DNA of 64,000 nucleotides from Bolinopsis microptera (GCF_026151205.1 NC_087081.1:3663246-3727245), one strand, 5' to 3'. Positions 12,418 to 25,736 are shown, numbered from the stretch's first letter. Numbers and translations: made by a program. Notes: a model not told the origin generated them from the sequence alone.

Positions 12418-13599
12418 TTAAATTAGTTCTACCAGTCTCTGTTTTAACCCTTTTTCATTAGTGTCATTTTCAACCTTCGATTTAGACTTTCCTTTGTCCT
12501 TCGGTTCAGATCCGCCTTTACCCACTTTAGGATGTTTTCCTTTTTCCTTGGACTTATCTTTTTCCTTAGACTTATCTTTTTCCTTGGACTTATCTTTTTC
12601 CTTGGACTTATCTTTTTCCTTGGACTTATCTTTTTCCTTGGACTTATCTTTTCCCTTGGACTTATCTTTTTCCTTGGACTTATCGTTTTCCTTGGACTTA
12701 TCTTTTTCCTTGGACTTATCTTTATCCTTGGACTTATCGTTTTCCTTAGATTTATCTTTGCCCTTGGACTTATCTTTGTCTTTATCTTCTGTTATCTTTT
12801 TACCCTTCTCATCTTTAGATTTAGTTTTCGAAGAACTGGAGTCTGATCTAGAACTCTTCTCCTCGATCTTTGCCACTTCAACTTTAACCTGTCCAACTCT
12901 GAACTTAAGCATGAATGACTCCCTCAAAGACTTCTTCCTGTGTCCCACTTTCCGGTACTCCTTCCCCTTCCTGGGTCTTATCTTGAAGTACCAGCAGCAG
13001 ATCGAGATAACAATACCCAGACACACAAGCAGGGACACTACAGCTGATACAATGATTATAGCAAGCTCCAGCTGGTCTTGGAACTCCTTGTTACACAGAT
13101 CGTGAGCGCAAGCTTCCTCTCTACACGTCTCACTCTTCATCTGCTGGAACCCGGCACACAGGCTGAAGTCAGGGGCTGAACAAGTCCGGTATTCTAACAG
13201 GACTGTGTCGGTGGTTTTAGCAGGTTGAGCAGGAGGTGTGGCACTAGTGTGGTACCAGGGTTGCGCTGTGGGGTATGCTAGTCCAGGTGGTAAGGTTAGT
13301 TCCACCCTGCTTGTGGCTATCAGACAGGACTGAGTACAGCTGATTATCTGGCAATGTTCCAGGTAATCCCCCACAATACCGCGTACCCCGGACGTCTGCC
13401 AGGTGATGAGCTCTGTGGTGTTACGATAAACCACTGTGTCATTGTGTTGCTTGTGCACGTAGCACTGGTAGCACTGGATAGTGGGTGGTGGAGTGGTGGG
13501 GAACAACTGGGGACGAGGTGAGGTTGGGAGGGGTGGCGTGGAGGCCGGGAGGGATGGAGTGGAGGGGATCAGACTCGATAACACCAGGGTCCACAACAT
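12418..13599 (-). CDS. Ly6/uPAR-like type I membrane protein with KDKSKE-repeat tail
   Basis: 393 residues in one coding exon. Residues 1-12 look like a short signal peptide, followed by a Pro/Ser/Thr stretch to ~40. Residues 41-172 are cysteine-rich: an opening CYQC pair at 43/46, further Cys at 83, 88, 92, 140, 148, 159, 164, and a closing CAHDLCN. The CxxC start and DLCN end are the signature of the Ly6/uPAR three-finger fold. Most family members are GPI-anchored, but this one has a clear membrane helix at ~177-203 followed by basic residues. The cytoplasmic tail is strongly charged, and residues ~272-353 are about 13 copies of KDKSKE encoded by an 18-bp minisatellite. On the coding strand a TTCTTCTTACAG acceptor sits just upstream of the ATG, so a 5' non-coding exon is likely. 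Ligand and function are unknown. Confidence 0.8.
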   Translation of the reverse strand: MLWTLVLSSLIPSTPSLPASTPPLPTSPRPQLFPTTPPPTIQCYQCYVHKQHNDTVVYRNTTELITWQTSGVRGIVGDYLEHCQIISCTQSCLIATSRVELTLPPGLAYPTAQPWYHTSATPPAQPAKTTDTVLLEYRTCSAPDFSLCAGFQQMKSETCREEACAHDLCNKEFQDQLELAIIIVSAVVSLLVCLGIVISICCWYFKIRPRKGKEYRKVGHRKKSLRESFMLKFRVGQVKVEVAKIEEKSSRSDSSSSKTKSKDEKGKKITEDKDKDKSKGKDKSKENDKSKDKDKSKEKDKSKENDKSKEKDKSKGKDKSKEKDKSKEKDKSKEKDKSKEKDKSKEKDKSKEKGKHPKVGKGGSEPKDKGKSKSKVENDTNEKGLKQRLVELI

Positions 13600-14584
13600 T
13601 CCTCCTGTAAGAAGAAGATTAGCAACTGAGATTTATTTTATAAATCTTAGTTTTATTAAATTTATATGTACTATATTGACTAGTATACAGAACGGTAACT
13701 CCCAAATTCATATTGTTACTGGTATGAAAATATTTCAAATAAATTAAAACATCAACATGATACAGATGGTACTAAATAAAGTAATTTTCTGCTACAGAGT
13801 CAACCCAACTAAAATTACTTGCGTTAAAATAGATGACACAGATTTTGTTATGTCACAAAATTAATCAATTACGATACGATGATGCCATAATGTAGGTAGA
13901 TGCGAAACCAAAATAATTGTAAAGATGACGTCACATTTGGTAATATATCTCGCATATTAGTGTAAATAGATAATTAATTAGCGATAATTGGTTATAATTA
14001 GGGCGTATTTAACAGGGTGAGATCAACAAACAACAGCAGGACAATTTCTTGGAAATAGAAACAAGCAACATCGGTGTTGTATGGATGGAAGCAAAAATTA
14101 AATGCAAGTTGAAGGAGAAGATAGATGAAAGTAGCGTAACGTCAATTAATTAATTACCTGTATTCAATAACCCAATAATTAGAAATAATGCGATCACATT
14201 ATGAAATTGAATATTAAGGATATGCAATAGTGGCTCCCATTGCCCTGTAAAAGGAACATTTGACCTACAACGAAGGACCATACAATATTCATTACAAAGC
14301 GTTGTGTGGATAGATGCTATAAATAGGAATAACCTATGTTATAAACTTATAAACAATCTTATAATCTTAATTTATTCGTAACTTTAACCCGTTCTTGACA
14401 TAAATAGCAAGTTTTTAAACATTTACAGTATTTACCTCCTTATTAATAAAGTTTCGACTGTGTAAATTATCCTGACATTATAATCAAAAAGAGATGATAA
14501 TTGACCAAAACCCATAATCATGGGTAGAGTGAACCGCTGCCAGTGTCTCTCTTTTCCAAACAAAAGGAAATGATATTATTGAGG
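13600..14584. other. upstream region of the Ly6-like gene
   Basis: AT-rich. It should hold the first intron and promoter of the minus-strand gene, but I could not identify the first exon or a clear promoter. Confidence 0.4.
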
Positions 14585-16729
14585 AACCGTCCGCAAATGC
14601 AAATTGATACCGAGAATGAAATTGGTCGCTTGCTTTTCCCATTCAATAAGCTTTATTACAATTCGTAACTCATCTATTAAAGATGGCACCGCACAGGAGG
14701 GCCAAGGTGCAAATAATATAAACTCTCGTGACCATGAGCGTGCGGCGCCAGGGGTTTTAAGCCCTATAAAGGACCATCAACCTTTACAATAACAACATTG
14801 TAATATAGCAATTCCTAAAACTTATAATAATAATACTCGTAGGACACAACAAAAACCATTTAAATAATTCTGACAAGATAACAAAACTGACAAAATCAAC
14901 AAAATGTGATGTTTCTTTCAAGAAAATGTCAGATTTTGTTCCAAATAGACTCCAGTGATGACAATATTCCAATGAAGGTAACCAAATAAATCACTTATTT
15001 CTACGCAGTTCTCATATTCTCAAATAATTTGTAGTGTTAAAAGTATTAATGTGTTTAACACTACTATATAACACAATTTCTTTTCACTAAGTCTATTCAG
15101 AAAAAATCAGAAACTTTCTCGAAAACCGAATAAAATTACACGACTTAATAAAAATGTGCTGTTCTTAAAGAATTCTTAAGTTTACGGGAGTGACAAATAA
15201 ATCAGGCAGTAATCTGATATCAGAAATATCGTGAAGCAAATGTATATACTTAAATAAGGCACGAATATATTAATGATACATATGACGATCCAGTGAGCTG
15301 AATAGAACTCAGAAAAACAGTTCTGCAGAGGATAAACAACAATATGTTTTCAGACACTGAAATTGCTAGGCAGTAATCAGATATCATATTTAACCTTACG
15401 ATTAAAGGATTATACCGGTACCTGGTACAGAATGATTTGATTATGATGCATCAATAAAGGAAGTGTAATGAATGAAACTACGTAATGATAACTGTTAACA
15501 AAACGTTTGGTTCATGACTGATTAACTCCCACCTCGAACAACTGTTCTCAAACCCAGATTTGAATACAACACCTCTCCGTGTGTTATAAGACGCACTACA
15601 ATTTGTACCGTCAGTAAAATAAGTCATCGCATAACCTAATTAAATGGCGAGCTTTGCAATCGTTCTGTAGACGAAAAGATGCTGTTAACGACGTTGTAAA
15701 GTTTTCCAATCAATATTCTAAAGTTCTACCAATAGAGGATTACGGGGCAAAACAAAACAGAAACTAACATTTTTGTGAGGCTAACGAATCAATTTGTTCA
15801 GAAAATAACAGAATTGCAACTCACTTAGTAATCGATACCTGTGGGGCACGACATTCTTACCTTACATTATTAAACTTAATTTAATGTAACGAGATTAAGT
15901 AGGTATAAATTATGAAGAAATGAGAGAAACTTGATTTAAAATCCAGCTAACAAATTAGACTTTGAAACGATGGTGCGAGGAATACTACGCACTTTAATCA
16001 TCACGAAGTTTACCTACACAAAACTTCAATCACTCATACCCGGGATTTTAGAACAAATTGGGCATGATTCTAATAAACACCTAGATTTACATAACACGGG
16101 ATGTAGGCTACAAATACCAAGTAATGATATCCTGATGTTGCAGACACTATAATGACTCGTAAATATTTGAGGGGAAATAAGATCAGATGCTGTGGCCAAC
16201 TTGGGTAGAAGGTGATAAGGGGGAGGTAGTAAGTATCCTAGTTAGCTAAAACTAAAAGGTGTTGAATGATATCAAGAAAGCAAGAAAGGTGTTAAGTAAA
16301 ACGGAAATGTGATACGGATCAGGTCGGAGCACATGCACAGCTGTGTAAATTAATTACCTTCCACCAAATTATCTGCATATTTTAGGAAACGTTACACCCC
16401 AGCTGCTGTGGGGATTACACGTTATAACGTTATAATACTCTGATAACAACTTTGCAAAGAACTGCAGGTAAATTCCTCATTTAAAGTCAAATTTAGATAT
16501 CTTATTACACATTTTAGCTCAGGTAGGCTAAATTGTGCCATATTGTGCAGCTCAGCCAAAATCAGAGACAATATTTTCAATCGTGATGATCCAGCGCTGA
16601 TAACTTTATAACTAAGAAGTTTTGGTCACATGTTAAGCATCAATCTAACTCCTGCCGTATTCCTAATTGTGTTAGTTACTGATCTGGACCGATTTCATTC
16701 TCGGTATCATTTTGCATTTGAGAACGGTT
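14585..16729. mobile_element. possible element bounded by 43-bp inverted repeats
   Basis: Positions 14585-14627 and 16687-16729 are reverse complements at about 39 of 43 positions, both containing TGATACCGAGAATGAAAT. The 2.06 kb between them is AT-rich with no recognisable transposase. No clear target duplication flanks the ends, so it may be a decayed DNA transposon or two facing copies of a short repeat. Confidence 0.45.
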
Positions 16730-17577
16730 TATTTTTGGGGACTGGTTTATTAGCCAGTCAATGTTTACGAATATAATAACTTTATTAAATAATTATAAAT
16801 ATATAACATAAATCAAATCTTAAACCGAATATTTGCACCCAATTCATAAATAAAAATAAAAAAATGATGATTTATTGATTTAAACAAACAAAAGATAAAG
16901 CACACTGTGCTTCCAACAAAGCAACAACCTTTAAAGCTATTAGACTCGCGATTAGTTTTATTGATGTATTTATTAATCTACTGTAAGTGAAATGTGTCAA
17001 AAAATGAAAAAGAAATAAGTTCCGGATTTTAGACAAATAAGTTCCACGCACTCAGTTCAAATAATATAAAAGTATAAAAGAACTTTAAAAATACCTTTGA
17101 TTTAAGAGCTCTCGAAAAGCAAACCACTGAGCACTGACGACCGTTGATCTGAGGCTGATATCAAATAAGCAACTGAGGGGCGGCAGTGACAAGTGTGAAG
17201 TGTGACTGAAGACATACTACCTCCAAACAACAAATCCATGTCTACCTCTGCCCGCATGTTATTATCAGCCTGGTAAGGGTTCTTGGATCCAGATAACCCC
17301 CGATACAAGGAGTAATAGGGCAAAAGTAGCTACTTTCTGGATGCAGAGAGCCTCACTGACAGGGGATGTTCCTGTGAATAGCTTGTCGGGACGGTTTACA
17401 GGGTTTATGAGGAGATAGGCAGGGTGCACACCGCACGTGTAGCTTGAGTCTGCATTGATACAACTTTACATGGGTTGTGACAGGTAATTCTATGCACTCA
17501 CTGAACACAAAGTAATATCACTACAAAAACGATCAAAATGCCCCAGTGGTCCTCTCAAATCTTTACACGTGCATCAA
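16730..17577. other. intergenic, nothing recognised
   Basis: AT-rich to ~17100, then a less AT-rich patch 17100-17460 without an identifiable product. Confidence 0.45.
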
Positions 17578-17676
17578 CTTAACGGGTGATACTCGTAAAA
17601 TATCTGTTCCATATATTGGACCGTCGACGAGTCCAACTCGGCGCGCGTCCTGGTAGGTTGTAAACCTACAAGCATC
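17578..17676 (+). repeat. dispersed repeat, inverted partner at 63158-63235
   Basis: The string GGGTGATACTCGTAAAATAT, then GAGTCCAACTCGGC and CGCGTCCTGGTAGGTT, recurs in reverse complement near the right end with a small internal indel. Confidence 0.8.
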
Positions 17677-18514
17677 AACTAATTCTTCTAATTCCACTGA
17701 TTCAACTTCAACTTCAACAATATGTCAAAAATTTAAACCGTAAACTGTAATAGTTAATACTAATACTAATACAGGTACCCTGTAATAATACACTTAGTTT
17801 GTCTTATAACTGTTTTATATAAGTGTTTCGTTTCATTTCGTTTCGTAAGGACACCATTTATATTTATAAAGACGGAGCCCAAATGAAGTAAAATTAAAAA
17901 CAGCAAGGCTTCATAAGTGAACAAGAATTTCGCCGCGGTTACACCACGCACGATTAATTTTCCCTGCTTAAAGTTAAACCGTTAATTATAATATTTGCAA
18001 CGAAAAGTTAATTTTATCGATTAATTAAAATTAGTTATTGGATTATTTTGTTGTTAAAAAGTTGCAATATTTTCATCGTAATTTGTTATTGCGCGCGTGC
18101 AGGATTGCATGTAATCAAATTGCGAATATTTAGTACGCCGCGCGCAAATTTTGGGCTATTTTAATTTGAACGGCATCGTTTGACAATTGAAATTCGCGTT
18201 GGATACTGCAATTAAATAACACATGCCGAGCGTCGCGCGCAGCATAACAGACCCTTCCTATACACTTAATTATAGAGGAGTGGTCTATATTGCGAAGGAG
18301 CAGACTTTTGTCATCACCGCAGGTCCATCGGGATAGCTCATATATCCAAACCCGATTACTTATTCCCTACGATCTTTTTGCCTTCGGCAAGAGCAGGAAA
18401 AAAAATCAAAGACGCCACAACAGGTCTCAAAATAGATCGGGTGCAACAATTATAAAGCACTTTTCACACACCTTACTTCTACCAGAAAATTTAAAGACGG
18501 GTTGCGATGAGCTA
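17677..18514. other. intergenic, nothing recognised
   Basis: AT-rich with a few CG-rich words (GCGCGCGTGC near 18090, GTCGCGCGCAGC near 18232). No gene supported. Confidence 0.45.
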
Positions 18515-18582
18515 TTGTCCGAGAGGAAAGCAGCCCACGCTACTTCGAAGAAATTTAGACGAGTATCATCTGTCAAGATGAA
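18515..18582 (+). repeat. dispersed repeat (CTACTTCGAAGAAATTTAGA family), short copy
   Basis: The run GCTACTTCGAAGAAATTTAG followed by ACGAGTA.CAT..GTCAA also occurs at 62860-62905 and 63890-63935. Only this 3' part of the family unit is present here. Confidence 0.8.
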
Positions 18583-18895
18583 TTAACCGTCTTTAGTACT
18601 TTAGTATTTGAGTATGTTTGATATCTTAAAAGAAATGCACAACTTTATGTTGTCAACATGACAACATAAAGAATTGTAAAACAATATTTGAGAAATGTGA
18701 AAGAATAGAGCAATCAGCAAAACGTTTTAACTTTCCTCATAACAAAATCATGCATAATGCAGAAAAGAATAGAAATGTGAGAACGATGAAAAAGAAATAT
18801 TTAAGTAGTGCAACAATTATAATAATATTTAATACAGTAACTTATTGCCATGTGGTTAAAGTACAGCACTATTTCGGATTTCCATGTGGTTCGGG

Positions 18896-19093
18896 AGATG
18901 CTATGAAACTTCAACTAATCATCGCATAAAACAAAATATAAATATAATCTTTCCATTCAGTTATGCGTCTACCCCTACTCACAGAGAAGCATTAGTCATG
19001 GTAAATATAGCCTCTATAAACTATACTTATATAGTATAGTATGTAAAAAGTGAACGTTATGACTGGAACAGTCTTACTGTCTCCCTGTCACTG
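18896..19093 (+). repeat. dispersed repeat, short copy
   Basis: Two blocks (18896-19013 and 19047-19093) match 20167-20268 and 21163-21204. Here the blocks lie about 35 bp apart. In the other copy they lie about 890 bp apart. Confidence 0.8.
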
Positions 19094-20166
19094 AAAAAAA
19101 GTCATCGTATGAGCCGACTGATGAGATTACAATTTCATCATCGAGCGAGAAATCCACATTGTAACTTAACCAAACAGAGTAGCTACTACGCGTGTGCCGT
19201 GACCCAAGCAGAAATATTGAAAGAGGTTGTTAAGCTCTCAAAATAAGGCGCAGGTAAAATAACATAGTTCGATGCAGACGGGGTTGTCGTGAATCTATAA
19301 AGTACCTCTCCCAGGGGGTGACTGGACATGGGAGAATGACTAGTACGAATATCAGTGATATCTTGGCTAGCATCATGATGTTAGAGCAGGACTACAAATT
19401 GCAAGAATGATTAAGCGTGGCTAGCATCATGATGTTAGAGCATGATGTTAGAGCATTGTTAACAACAGAAAATTAACAAATGTTTACTAGGTTCCAATGA
19501 TACAGTAAATAAAGATTTGAACTCAAAAGCGTTCGCTTTTGAGACCCTGTTCTTCGTTTCACGAATATTCCTCTTGTTAGCCGTTTAGACCAATTATTCT
19601 TAGCAGACCTTAGCAATACGATCGTCACGATTCCTAATCAGAACTTTTCCACTCAAGTAAATTGTATTATGCAAACTGTTGTTCTTCAAACTTATTTGCA
19701 GATGGCCGCAAAGAAAAAGAAAATATTTACTCGTATTGTGGAATAATAAAGTAGTTATTAGTACTAGTAGGAACTAGTAAAAATAATGATGAATAAATAA
19801 ATAAAAGATGGGAGATTTAAAGGTGCAGTCCTCAATAAAATATCACTAACACATTTCTATTTTCTATGGGTTACTTTTGGGACTTTCGGACAGGACGACA
19901 GTTATCATCTGTGTAGCTTCTACATGTGAGATTTAAGTCGAGGTGAGGAAAGGAATTTATAGTGGTAGGAGCATTATAACATCCTGATAATATAAAAAAT
20001 ATTTTAATAATGCTACGTAATAATTCTTAAAACACACAATCCTTTAAACTAAATAAATGGTTGGTTATATCATAAACCTGGGGAACTGTACAAAATTTAA
20101 CACTGAACATACTCAACTTGCCCACAGCACTAATTGTACAACGGGGGCCGTTACTGATTCAATGAA

Positions 20167-21204
20167 TGCTATGAAACTTCAACTAATCATCGCATAAAAC
20201 AAAATATAAATATCATCTTTCCATTCAGTTACTACTACTCACAGAGAATCAGTAGTCATGGTAACCACTAACATGACGATTTATCTTACATATCCTGATA
20301 ATAATCTTACATTTTGGGTTGCAGGGTTGCTGCTACAATTGGACTTAGAATGAATGAAGGGAAAACCAAATTCATTACTCAGAACATCGAGAACCCTGAT
20401 ACCATCAAGTCCCTGGGTAACAGCACAATAGAGCATGTGGAAGACTTTACCTATCTGGGTTCTAGAATCAGAGACAGTGAGAGTGATATCAGGGTTAGGA
20501 AAGAAAGAGCATGGGGAGCATGCCACATACTAAAAAACTTTGGAAATCTAACCTTAGAAAGTCTATCAAGACCAGAGTTTTCACAGCACTAGTCGGTGCT
20601 TTTGTACGGTTCCGAGACTTGAACTATGACGAAAAGGCTAGAGAAGATGGTTGATGGTTGCTATACGCGAATGTTAAGAATGGCCTCTAACATCAATTAA
20701 TATCGAGACTATGTCCGCAACCACAGCCTGTACGGTGATCTTCCCAAAGTCAGCTCCAAGATAACCCAACGAAGGCTCAGACTTGCAGGTCATGCTCACC
20801 GACATCCGGAGCTGACACTGAACAAACTGATCCTCTGGAAGCAGAGTCATGGGCATACTAACACGGCACGACCTAGATAACCTAAAAGCAGATACTGGGC
20901 TGAAGTCAGTAGATGAGATAGCTAGACTGATGGAGGACAGAAAGCTGTGGAGAACTGTTGTCAATGGATCTCGGGAATACTACCCGCCTTAAGTCAAGTA
21001 AGTCAATAATCTTACATATTTTGTATGCTAATACCCCAATTAATTCACCCCAAGTTCAGTGACATAAAATTATGATAACATTACTCTCCAGTGATTTGTC
21101 GACTTCTTATAATTGTTATGGTCTAGAATGTTATCTCAGATGCTACTTTACTCAATTACGAGTGAACGTTATGACTGGAACAGTCTTACTGTCTCCCTGT
21201 CACC
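20167..21204 (+). mobile_element. long copy of the same repeat containing a LINE fragment
   Basis: The left and right blocks are shared with the short copy at 18896-19093. The extra interior sequence contains the LINE relic listed next. Either the LINE inserted into this copy or the short copy is a deletion derivative. Confidence 0.6.
20314..20995 (+). pseudogene. RTE-like LINE reverse transcriptase 3' fragment, frameshifted
   Basis: Across several frames it reads LRMNEGKTKFI, FTYLGSRI, RKERAWGACHILK, then CYTRMLRMAS and RRLRLAGHAHRH. These parallel, in order, the C-terminal third of the better preserved element at 27352-28635 (LHLNESKTKYI, VYLGSRI, KAKAWGACHQLK, CYTRMLRMAL, RRMRLAGHVARH). 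Stops and frameshifts after 20592 make it non-functional. The catalytic FADD motif lies upstream of the retained part. Confidence 0.85.
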
Positions 21205-23200
21205 AAAAACAAACACAATCACGAGGAGACAGTAAACTAATTACAACACTACAAATCTATTACATTTATTGAGAAAATTATGTAATGTAACGCGATGGAA
21301 GTTCTTTAAGCGGGCAATTCCAGTCCAAACCCTGGAAACATGACATAAAAGATTTGTTTTCACTTGTTTGAATGAAAAGCACTAATACACCGTAATATTG
21401 GTAAAGGAGCGCAGAGCAAGAGTAGGGAGTAAGGAATATAAAGGTCAGAGTAGTAGAGAGATAATGATATCTACATCAGTACATTAGGGGGCTTTTCTGC
21501 AGGGGTATGTTTCCACGGTGACCTGATTGCTTACTAATTGCATGCAGCTGGCTAGTCGATAGATGTAATGTGTTACCCTTTGTATTTTTACTGCGGATCA
21601 CGTGTTAAAAGGCGGGATTCGTTTTAAATGTTATGTAAATGTTAGAGCAGAGAAAGTGTTATATATATAAACTAAGCTGCATGTGAACTATGAAATGTTG
21701 GCAAAAAAGTGGGGGAAAAGTGAACTTATCAATCTATGAAATATTGAGATTGAAGACATGGAATCAATAAATCAAGACTGGAAAATGAAAGACAAAGGCT
21801 GAGATTAATAGTCTCATGTACCCGATAGATGGTATGCATCACAGATTACATAACAAACTGAATGATTAATTAAACTAAATCATGAATACGGTATAAATAA
21901 GAATGCGGATCCCTCCTTTGCGTCTTCAGATTTTCGTGAGCAGCCAAGTACCCTTGAAATAATATGTAACGTAAATATTTTATCAGATACAAAAAAAACA
22001 TTTTTCCTTGACGTATTTTCCATTATTTGCAGTTTGTTGCGATTTTATTTCATTTGTCGTCAGTTTATTTTTTATTTAGTTTTCACATATTTTCTAGAAG
22101 TTATGTTTTCAGGAGTGCCCATCGGGGTCCTTATTTTTAACTTATTATGATTGTAATCAATAAATTAGTCCATTAGAGACGACCCCCTTACGAGGGGCTT
22201 TCAATCAATCGGAATAGATAGAACTGAGATTAACAGTTAAACATCTGACTTATCAATTAGCAACGATCGGTATAACAGATAAGGACTTAAAGTTGATTTG
22301 CTGTCGGATACGAAGCCTCTTTGTCCTAATACCGATCAACGTATTTTTGGAATTTAACATTCTGTACTGTAAGGAGCATCCCATCGGTCACAGATTAGGT
22401 CCATTGTTGAAATATTGAAATATTTAAATAACAAATACAAGATATTATGATACAGTAAAATAAATTTCGTGCTCCGATATCCTTGCACGAGTGGTACACG
22501 ATGTTAACAAAGAGGGAGATAAGTAGGGACGGCTTCTTGCCCCACGATGCGGGCCTGTCACGCACCGACGTGAGACAAAAGGCTTCCTTGTCAAACATTT
22601 CAGAGCATGCATCCAAACCATCATTCGTCCACCTCAATGTGACCATTTCGGCATTGTGGTAATTTTTTGAGCCTCCAAGTGTACAATTGTACATCATGAT
22701 TCCAGATACCAAACTTAAAATCGCTCTACAGACTTTACATTACCTATCAATATCATAGAATTATAGAATTATACAGGGGCGGCAAAAAGTCAGTGCATAC
22801 GTATTTCAAATCATTTTTATCGTTTCAAACCAAGAAATTTGAAAAAAAAAGTTTTAACGATCTTTGAAAATCCGTTTTAGCGTCCATAACAATTAACAAT
22901 TAAGGGTTCTGGGTTTGTTAGGTTGCCAAAGTTGTAGCAGAAAACACGACTTTTTGCCTGTACCACTAACAATGTATAGTAAGGACCTGCAAATCGTAAC
23001 CTTCTAAATACTACAAACACCTCTTGAAATAGGAAAACAGTATATATGCGCGACATAATTGATAATACTAATGACCGATGATGTATGACAAAATCACAGA
23101 ATACAGTGTAGCTTCTCTGAGTTAAAATTAAATAGGTTAAACTGTTTAATGGTTAAACTGTTCCAATGGTTGTAGATGCGTAGGTGATCAAAAAGATCAC
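21205..23200. other. intergenic, nothing recognised
   Basis: AT-rich with a somewhat GC-richer patch at 22490-22640. No domain or splice-bounded exon identified. Confidence 0.45.
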
Positions 23201-23905
23201 CGCTGACTAGCAGTTCTGTGCTCTCACTATAAAAGCCAGGGCTGTGAATCGGAGGTACCCCGCTAGTGCCCCCCTGTCAGTACCTAGTCGAATAAGTCGA
23301 CCTTAGCCTCTCTGCAACAAGTCCTCCTGATGCCTCCACGTGGTGAAGACTGGATACTGGACGATGGATGGTGGTGAACTCCAGGCAAGAATCAGGATGG
23401 GCGACGGGTAGATAGCTGACCCCCGGAGAGACAAGATAGGAACGTCAGTTGTCTCTCGAACTCCTAGCCTCTGAAGAAGAGAGGTGCGGAGCATCAGCTG
23501 GAGGTGTTGGTCATTATATCCTCTGACTTTCCACTACGACCCAAATGATTGGACCACGCTCTGGTGGAAAGGATGACCCCCCATACCCGGGGTAACGGGC
23601 AGTCAGGGAGAGGGCTAGCTCCTGCAAAAGTTTAGCTTATGCTGACACCCTAGCCCCCCTACCTCAGGGACAGGAGTGGCTACCTTCGGGTAGTGTCGGA
23701 AAAGAAGAAGAAGAAGAAGAAGAACTCACCACATCATTTACCCTGAGCAGACAGTTCGATTGGTTAAAGTCTGAAAAAAAGTTCAACTCAAGTTGATGTT
23801 CCTGCGGTTCAAACCCAAATGTTCCGGTAGCGTGGCTTTGGGAAATGACCATTTGCCACCATGGAGGGGACTCCATGGGGTCATTTAGCTATTTGAAAAA
23901 CAACT

Positions 23906-25736
23906 ATGATGAATTTAAACAGCACTAGGGTTAAAGCCCCTAACACGAATCTTGTGGAGGGTCGGCAGTTTTATGACTTGGTTGGCTTAAAACCCAATCT
24001 GGGAGGGCCAGGCGATGATGTACTGTCGTACCCAACACAACACAACAGGATAAGTACAGAACCGGAAAAGAAGAGCAGTAATAGTGGCAGCGTTGTGTCG
24101 TGTAGTAGGAAAACGTTCATCGGGACACTGAACGTTCGTACTGTTAGGGAACAGTATAAGAGGATAGAGTTAGCATCGCTCTTCCTTGAGAGTAGAGTTG
24201 CAGTTTTAGGGGTACAAGAGCACCGGATTGTGCATGAGGAGGAGATCAAGATCCAGAGTTTCGAGAAGGGTGTGCACCTGGTGACCACACCTGCTTGGAG
24301 AAACACCCGACAAGCTGCTACTGGTGGAGTTGGGTTTATGCTGACCAAGCAGGCCTACAAAGCAGTGAGTCTCATGAAATCGTTTGGGAAGCGAATTTTT
24401 CTCATATCCTTTGATGGAAACCCACGGCTTACAGTAATAACGGTGTACAGTCCCACTGAAGCAGCATCTAATGAAGAGGCAGAGGACTTTCACGAGGGAC
24501 TAAGATCTGCATTAGGAGAGGTACCAGCCCATCATCTGCTAATGGTTGTTGGTGATCTTAACGCCCATCTTAGCAGATTGAATGAGGAGGATTCAGGTTG
24601 GTACTGGCATCGAGTATCCAACAGAAACGGATCGCTTCTCAGGGATACTTTGCTGGAGGGAAACCTTGAGGCAACTAACCACCGATTCCAGAAACGTCCC
24701 GGTAAACTATGGACGTATCTCTCTGACGGAACACTGAGCAAGAGTCAGATTGATTACATCCTGATAAGGAAGAAGTGGCGTAACTCAGTCAAGGACACTG
24801 TTGTCTCCAATTCTTTTAACTCTCTTGGGTCGGACCACCGTCTAGTAGTTAGTTCAGTCAAACTCAGCCTGCGAAAGTGCCAGAATGCACCTAGAGTAGT
24901 AAGATATGACTACAGACTGCTCAAAGAGAATAAGGAGTTGCAAGCCTTGTATTCTGTGGAGGTGAAAAACAGATTCTCTATGCTACTGGAGGAAGAATCT
25001 AGTGAGCAGAACGATCCCACGATTCAGTACGGAAAGCTTATGGATGCCGTGAAAGCAACCAATCATAAGTTGCTTAAGCCCATCCCAAGAAGACAACGTA
25101 ACAACCCCTCCCAAGATCCTAGGGTATCGGAGAAGAGGAGAACTCTGTTTCAGGCCAAAGACGCGTATCATGAAAATCCTACAGAGGAGAGTAGAGAGGT
25201 AGTTAAGGAGTGTAAGGATGCACTTGCAGTGAGCTACAAAGAGGTTGAGGAGAAGACTCTTGTTTCTAGGATCAGGCGGGCTGAGGATGCTGCTGACAGG
25301 TGCAAAAATAAGGAAAGTTGGGACCTTATTAATGACATAAATGGCAGGAAAAGCAAGCCATGCAGCCTGGTTGATGGAGGTAGTGCAGAGGGGAGATTGA
25401 AGAGCTGGAAGGACCACTTCACTAAGCTCCTGGGTCAACCACCATCTGTACCTGACCAGGAAATAGTTATCCAAACCATCCACCCCCAGCAGGATATAGA
25501 GACTGGTCTGTTTTGCAGGGAGGAGTTAGCGGAGGCGAGGAAACAGATCAAGGAGGGTAAGGCCTATGGTGATGATGGCATAGCTCCAGAGATTCTCAAA
25601 AGAGTGGACATGGACGACCTGATTCTAGAGTTCTGTAACAGCGCTCTGGTTGATGGAAAAATCCCTGATCAATGGCGGCAACTCAACATCGTGCCTGTGC
25701 CAAAGAAAGGAAATCTAACTAAAGTGGATAACTACA
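23906..25736 (+). pseudogene. LINE ORF 5' part: AP-like endonuclease and start of RT
   Basis: About 610 residues before the insertion. Residues ~70-325 are an exonuclease-endonuclease-phosphatase fold: GTLNVRT near the start, a VQEHR segment (catalytic Glu region), VITVYSPTE, VVGDLNAH and the SDHRLV motif at the end. This enzyme nicks target DNA to prime reverse transcription. A charged linker follows, then the RT N-terminal region (ARKQIKEGKAYGDDGIAPEIL, VPKKGN). The frame stops a few codons into the inserted transposon. Start chosen at the first of two adjacent ATGs. The longer upstream leader has no good in-frame start. Confidence 0.88.

Noticed and set aside
12461..13105. Plus-strand frames rich in DLSFSL or FFLGLI
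   Set aside because: Antisense of the KDKSKE-coding repeat in the Ly6-like gene.
17102..17323. 73-codon minus-strand frame in a locally GC-richer patch
   Set aside because: No recognisable motif and no convincing splice sites. It might be an untranslated exon but cannot be supported.
18290..18586. 98-codon frame with basic N-terminal half
   Set aside because: Its 3' end lies in a dispersed repeat (shared with 62.8 and 63.9 kb) and it shows no protein feature.
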